Source of the DNA: Carettochelys insculpta
Lineage: Eukaryota; Chordata; Testudines; Carettochelyidae
Length of the DNA stretch: 64,000 nucleotides
Direction of reading: 5' to 3'
Assembly: GCF_033958435.1 (NCBI RefSeq)
Contig: NC_134137.1
Location: 319,175,501-319,239,500 of the forward strand
Shown: in pieces, positions 59,931 to 64,000 of the stretch
How positions within the stretch are numbered: position 1 is the first letter of the stretch
Layout: every line of letters begins with the position of its first letter
The notes under the pieces: generated by a model
What the model was told of the DNA's origin: nothing
The model's database searches: none
What the model saw: the letters and a program-made list of their open reading frames with translations, nothing else
Translations under genes and position numbers: made by a program

Positions 59931-62040
59931 GTGTCCTCTGATTTGGTCTAGTTTTACACTGGTAAAACTTAATTGCCATCATTGAAGATACTTCTGAGTG
60001 ACATTTCTTGAAAGTCAGTGATTGAACAAGCCCACAAAACGTATTGTGGCAGTCCGCAAGCTGCACATGATTCAAAAAATTCAGGAACTGACCCACAAAT
60101 GTCCAATCAAATACTTGGACTTTAAATGGTCATCCAACAAGAGGCCATACTCAAAGATCTTACTAAATATTCAGACCAAAAATGAGAGCAGGTGGGGAAG
60201 TTGCCAACCAAGAAGGCCCAAAATCCTGCAAGGGGTGAGCAGAAGGAAAAGGTTGGATATGTCAAGTACTATGTAACTACCGGTAGGGGGTTGTTTGTCA
60301 GAGCTTATTACACTTTTCTAGTTTACATTCAATCAAAAAGTCAGATGAATTGACTCTCTAGGTTCTATTAATGTCTAGCCCATTTAAAACAAAACAAAAC
60401 AAAACAAAAAACACCTGAAAATAGGTCCCTGTCACACCCACAGCCAACTTTTCTGTAGATGAACATGCTGGGTCCAGACACAAAATCATTTTTCTGAGAT
60501 GTTGAAGGCCTCAGATTCTTTCCCTAAATGACTCAATACCCATCAAATCTAATGCAGAGAACTATTTTGAAGAAAACAATGAACATAAATGTACGATTGA
60601 CCTGTTTTGATGTCTGTTTCAGAAATGCCCAATGAGTTGCTTAATGATCTCATGACCCATCATCACTAATGCTCATAGAAACACTTCTATCATACAGAAA
60701 AGCAAGAAGAAATTAATCTAAATTTCACATCTCTCTGAGAAATGTGAAGTTGCATAAATAACATGCTTATTTGCTGGTTTTCCTCAAAATGAATGCTTGC
60801 ATATTTACTTTTGATTTACTAGTCTAATTTGCAGTTAGAGCAACTTCCATTATTAAGTGTATTTATGGCCTCCCTTACTCATCATACAGAAACTTGTAAA
60901 TGTCAAGTTGCAGCTCACTGTAATACAGAAGGTTTTTATTTAATGATGGAAGACCACTGAATAATAATACAGTCTGGCATTTATTGTTTGTCTTAGAATG
61001 ATATTCAATTCCTAATCTTTGGAGAGATCGATCAATTCACATACCCAGTAAAATTATTTAGACATTCAAATACATTTTATGCATGTCCAAGCTTTAGAGA
61101 TGTTATATTTTATTTATAACTTTTTGAAGAGGATTTTTTACCAACGTTGTGTCCCATATATTAAAGGCCCTTCTGATAAAGTTTCTAAAGTATTTCTAAT
61201 ACTCTTTCATGTACAACTTATCTATTAGAACACACCTTTTTAAGCTATTAAAATAAACATTAAAAAGAAATTGGTTATTAACATATGGTGCTGATACAAG
61301 GCAAATATTTAATCCACTGTGTAATTTATGTAGCAAACTATCTTAATGGTTCCCATGCCAAGATGAAAAGCTGTTGCGGCACCATCTGTGTATTAGATAA
61401 TGTCTTGACATTTTCCCTGTTCTACTGTTATAAATAAATAAATATTATAGTGTGATTGGAACAGGGTGGCTGGGTAAAGATGCATTGTCAATACATCTGT
61501 GTTTCCAGAAGAGATTCACAGGGCTTCTATGCCACTCAGTATGAAATCATGAAAGCTTTGATAGCTGCAGTCCCACGCAGCATCTCCTTCTCTGTGTCTG
61601 AGAAGAGTACGTGGTGTGGGAGCATGGGGAAAGAGTGGGCAAAAAAAAAAACAGATGGATATTATTTGTATTTTGTCTGTGCCAGAGGCCCAGCCAATAT
61701 CATGGCACCTTTGTGTTAAGGCTGTGTGTACAGATAGTTAGAAACAGCCCTTATCCCAAGGAGCTTGAGTTTAAATAGGCAGAAGAAGAGGTGTTAATAT
61801 TCCCATTTCACAGATCAGGAATTCGGGCACAGACAAATCAAGGCAAAGATGTTTAAATGTATTTAGCCATTGCTTTCCTCAAGACTGCAAGGCCTCAGTG
61901 ATTTAAATGAACAAGGAGCCTAAGGTCATGGATAGTCTTATGGTGGGCAACAATAAATAGCACAACAATGAAGTACCTTTCAAAACTCAGAGCCTAGGGC
62001 ATATAAGAAGTCTGGGAGCAAGGTTGGAAGTTGAACACCA
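59931..62040. other. Intergenic; (AAAAC)n tract and an old SINE
   Basis: AT-rich, no gene recognised. (AAAAC)n at 60389-60412. MIR-like SINE fragment at 61745-61870. A frame at 60022-60276 has no recognisable domain. Confidence 0.5.
61745..61870 (+). repeat. Ancient MIR/CORE-SINE-like fragment
   Basis: ttcccatttcacagatcagg followed by aattcgggcacagac is the conserved MIR-type segment, preceded by ccaaggagcttgagtttaaa. Confidence 0.55.
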
Positions 62041-62753
62041 GGGCTACGTCTACACGTGAAGCCAACATCGAAATAGCTTATTTCGATGTAGCAACATCGA
62101 AATAGGCTATTTCGATGAATAACGTCTACACGTCCTCCAGGGCTGGCAACGTCGACGTTCAACTTCGACGTTGCGCAGCACCACATCGAAATAGGCGCTG
62201 CGAGGGAACGTCTACACGCCAAAGTAGCACACATCGAAATAAGGGTGCCAGGCACAGCTGCAGACAGGGTCACAGGGCGGACTCAACAGCAAGCCGCTCC
62301 CTTAAAGGGCCCCTCCCAGACACAGTTGCACTAAACAACACAAGATACACAGAGCCGACAACTGGTTGCAGACCCTGTGACTGCAGCATGGATCCCCAGC
62401 TGCCGCAGCAGCAGCCAGAAGCCCTGGGCTAAGGGCTGCTGCCCACGGTGACCATAGAGCCCCGCAGGGGCTGGAGAGACAGCGTCTCTCAACCCCCCAG
62501 CTGATGGCCGCCATGGAGGACCCAGCAATTTCGACGTTGCGGGACGCAGATCGTCTACACGGTCCCTACTTCGACGTTGAACGTCGAAGTAGGGCGCTAT
62601 TCCGATCCCCTCATGAGGTTAGCGACTTCGACGTCTCGCTGCCTAACGTCGAAGTTAACTTCGAAATAGCGCCCGACGCGTGTAGCCGCGACGGGCGCTA
62701 TTTCGAAGTTAGTGCCGCTACTTCGAAGTAGCGTGCACATGTAGACACAGCTT
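62041..62753. mobile_element. Young CpG-rich Harbinger-type deletion derivative
   Basis: Begins GGGCTACGTCTACACGTG. The inverted right end is AAGCTGTGTCTACATGTG. Both subterminal regions are dense with intact TTCGAAATAG and ACTTCGACGTT palindromes. The centre carries CTTAAAGGGCCCCTCCC (62301-62317), also found before the transposase relic at 56.85 kb. It is followed by ATGGATCCCCAGCTGCCGCA at 62388 (MDPQLPQQQPEAL), which resembles the start of turtle Harbinger transposases as I remember them. So it appears to be an internally deleted copy that keeps the start-codon region. No target duplication is seen. Confidence 0.75.
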
Positions 62754-62919
62754 AGATCTCCTTAATCTTACATCATTGACCAAGCATATCTTGCTTATGT
62801 GTGAATGAAAGTGTCTCTTCTGCTTGTTTGTAACAGAGATAGCCGTGTTAGTCTATATTCTACTAACACAGAAAAGCAGTCCAGTAGCACTTTGAAGACT
62901 AACAAAATAATTTATTCGG

Positions 62920-62958
62920 TGATGAGCTTTCGTGGGATAGATCCACTTCTTCAGACCA
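62920..62958 (-). ncRNA. Hammerhead-ribozyme-like motif, opposite arm
   Basis: On the minus strand TGGT, CTGAAGA (62948-62954), A, GTGG-ATCTATC-CCAC, GAAA (62928-62931), GCTC, then ATCA, which can pair with TGGT using one G-U pair. Confidence 0.45.
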
Positions 62959-63053
62959 TAGCCAGACCAGAACAGACTCAATATTTAAGGCAACCTTGAT
63001 AACTGTTTTTGGTTCTCTGTGCCTTAAATATTGAGTCTGTTCTGGTCTGGCTA

Positions 63054-63094
63054 TGGTCTGAAGAAGTGGGTCTATCCCGTGAAAGCTCACCACC
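63054..63094 (+). ncRNA. Hammerhead-ribozyme-like motif, best copy
   Basis: TGGT (63054-63057), CTGAAGA (63058-63064), A, stem GTGGG with loop TCTAT and CCCGT (63066-63080; the last two pairs are G-U wobbles), GAAA (63081-63084), GCTC (63085-63088), then ACCA (63089-63092), which pairs with TGGT as stem I. CTGANGA and GAAA are both intact. The odd points are the extra A before the hairpin and the one-base-pair stem III. Confidence 0.5.
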
Positions 63095-63155
63095 TAATAA
63101 ATTATTTTGTTAGTCTTTAAAGTGCTACTCGACTGCTTTTTTGTTCTGCTTGTTT

Positions 63156-64000
63156 ATGTTGGCTAGAGAGCTGGTCGGAATACTTTCAGTAAAATACGTT
63201 GACAGCAGATTGTGCTGTTTCACTGAACCCAAAATGTTTTATGGAGAAGTATCAATTTTGATGAAGTTTTCGATGGAAAGGTATCTGAGATCCTGGGTTC
63301 TCCCATCCCTTCTGACTAGAGAGATGCAAGAGCTACCTGAATCAAAACTCTGCTCAGAAATCTGCTGTTTTGACGCAGTTCAATTTCATGAGAACATTGG
63401 AAAGGTTTTAGTTTAATTCCAGTGGGGAATGAAAACAAATTTTGAAACCTTGACAGTTGTCATGAAAGTGAATTGTCATCCCCCAGCCAGCTTTGGGTGT
63501 TGGGAAAGTATTATTTTTGGAAGATTTGCTACCCCAAAGCATGAGAGCTCCAGATTTTTCCAAGAAGATTTAAAAGGTGTGCTTGTGTGCCAGGGGTGGA
63601 GTGGAAGTTGCAGCCATGTAATAGAGACTGTTATCACCGACACGTCTGCATCTGTTGTTATCCTATTGCTTCACATAACACTGTAAATGCTTTGGAGAAA
63701 TAAACAGCTCCAAACCCAGCAATCTTAACGTGCAAATGATGTAACGAAAATGCTTTCTGTTGGTGAGGACTTAAGATACTTATTACAGGAAGTGTATTGC
63801 TGCAAATAAAGATCTCATTCCAGGGGGTACTTTTCCAGTTAGAAGTAAAACAATCCGATGCATGGAAAACTTTGTGCTAATGTCTGTATATGTTACCATG
63901 GGAAACAATCTGGAATTTTTTTTCCTATTGGACAAATATATCCTGTGTATTTTGAAGTTCATTATTACATGTTGCTATCTATGTTCACCTTTTACAATTT
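63156..64000. other. Intergenic, nothing recognised with confidence
   Basis: 63225-63520 shows gaaaattt/aattttga repetition that may be an old repeat shared with 33.7-33.9 kb. No gene seen. Confidence 0.4.

Larger units (their letters stand above)
62830..63143. repeat. PLE-derived foldback with perfect 12-bp TSD and long arms
   Basis: TTCTGCTTGTTT at 62818-62829 and 63144-63155 frames a 314-bp unit of two inverted arms of about 140 bp (aatatttaaggc ... gccttaaatatt at the centre). Both arms carry the conserved block CTGAAGA-A-GTGG(G/A)-TCTAT-CCC-(AC/GT)-GAAAGCTC. Confidence 0.9.

Noticed and set aside
60022..60276. Small basic-looking open frame (84 codons)
   Set aside because: No recognisable family, no splice or promoter context, and a length expected by chance.
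1..64000. CRISPR arrays or bacterial operon features
   Set aside because: The window is clearly a vertebrate genome with introns and vertebrate transposons. No regularly spaced direct repeats are present.

Overview
Vertebrate nuclear DNA, AT-rich, with GT-AG introns and many decayed transposons. The repeats point to a turtle, probably cryptodiran (inference, about 75% sure): chicken/turtle-type CR1 LINE tails, a tRNA-derived SINE of the type common in turtles, Penelope-like elements (PLEs), PIF/Harbinger transposons and their short derivatives ending in a GTCTACAC-type inverted repeat.

There is one recognisable protein-coding gene. Positions 2010-21476 on the + strand hold eleven exons encoding the last 762 residues of LRIG3: three leucine-rich-repeat exons, the cysteine-rich LRR C-cap, three Ig domains, one membrane span and the whole cytoplasmic tail, ending in [11 protein letters not shown] and a stop codon. 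The first exons (signal peptide and most LRRs, about 350 residues) lie upstream of the window. A 3'UTR follows, with a let-7 seed match, a Pumilio-type site and a poly(A) signal at 21896. The large introns 6348-10779 and 15274-21228 are full of nested repeats.

From about 22 kb to 64 kb I see no host gene. This stretch holds CR1 fragments, a hAT-like element, a 2.1-kb PLE with an inverted partial copy and a 13-bp target-site duplication, several small foldback copies of the PLE end, a Tigger/pogo-like MITE (a second is in the LRIG3 intron), a tRNA-SINE, a Harbinger element with convergent remnants of its transposase and Myb/SANT ORFs, and a young CpG-rich Harbinger-type deletion derivative.

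The most interesting signal is a hammerhead-ribozyme-like core in the PLE termini. It recurs in the small foldback repeats: CTGANGA, then a GTGGG/CCCAC hairpin, then GAAA, with short flanking complementarity. Several of these insertions carry perfect 12-14 bp target duplications, which links the PLE and the SINE-like foldback units as one retroelement family.
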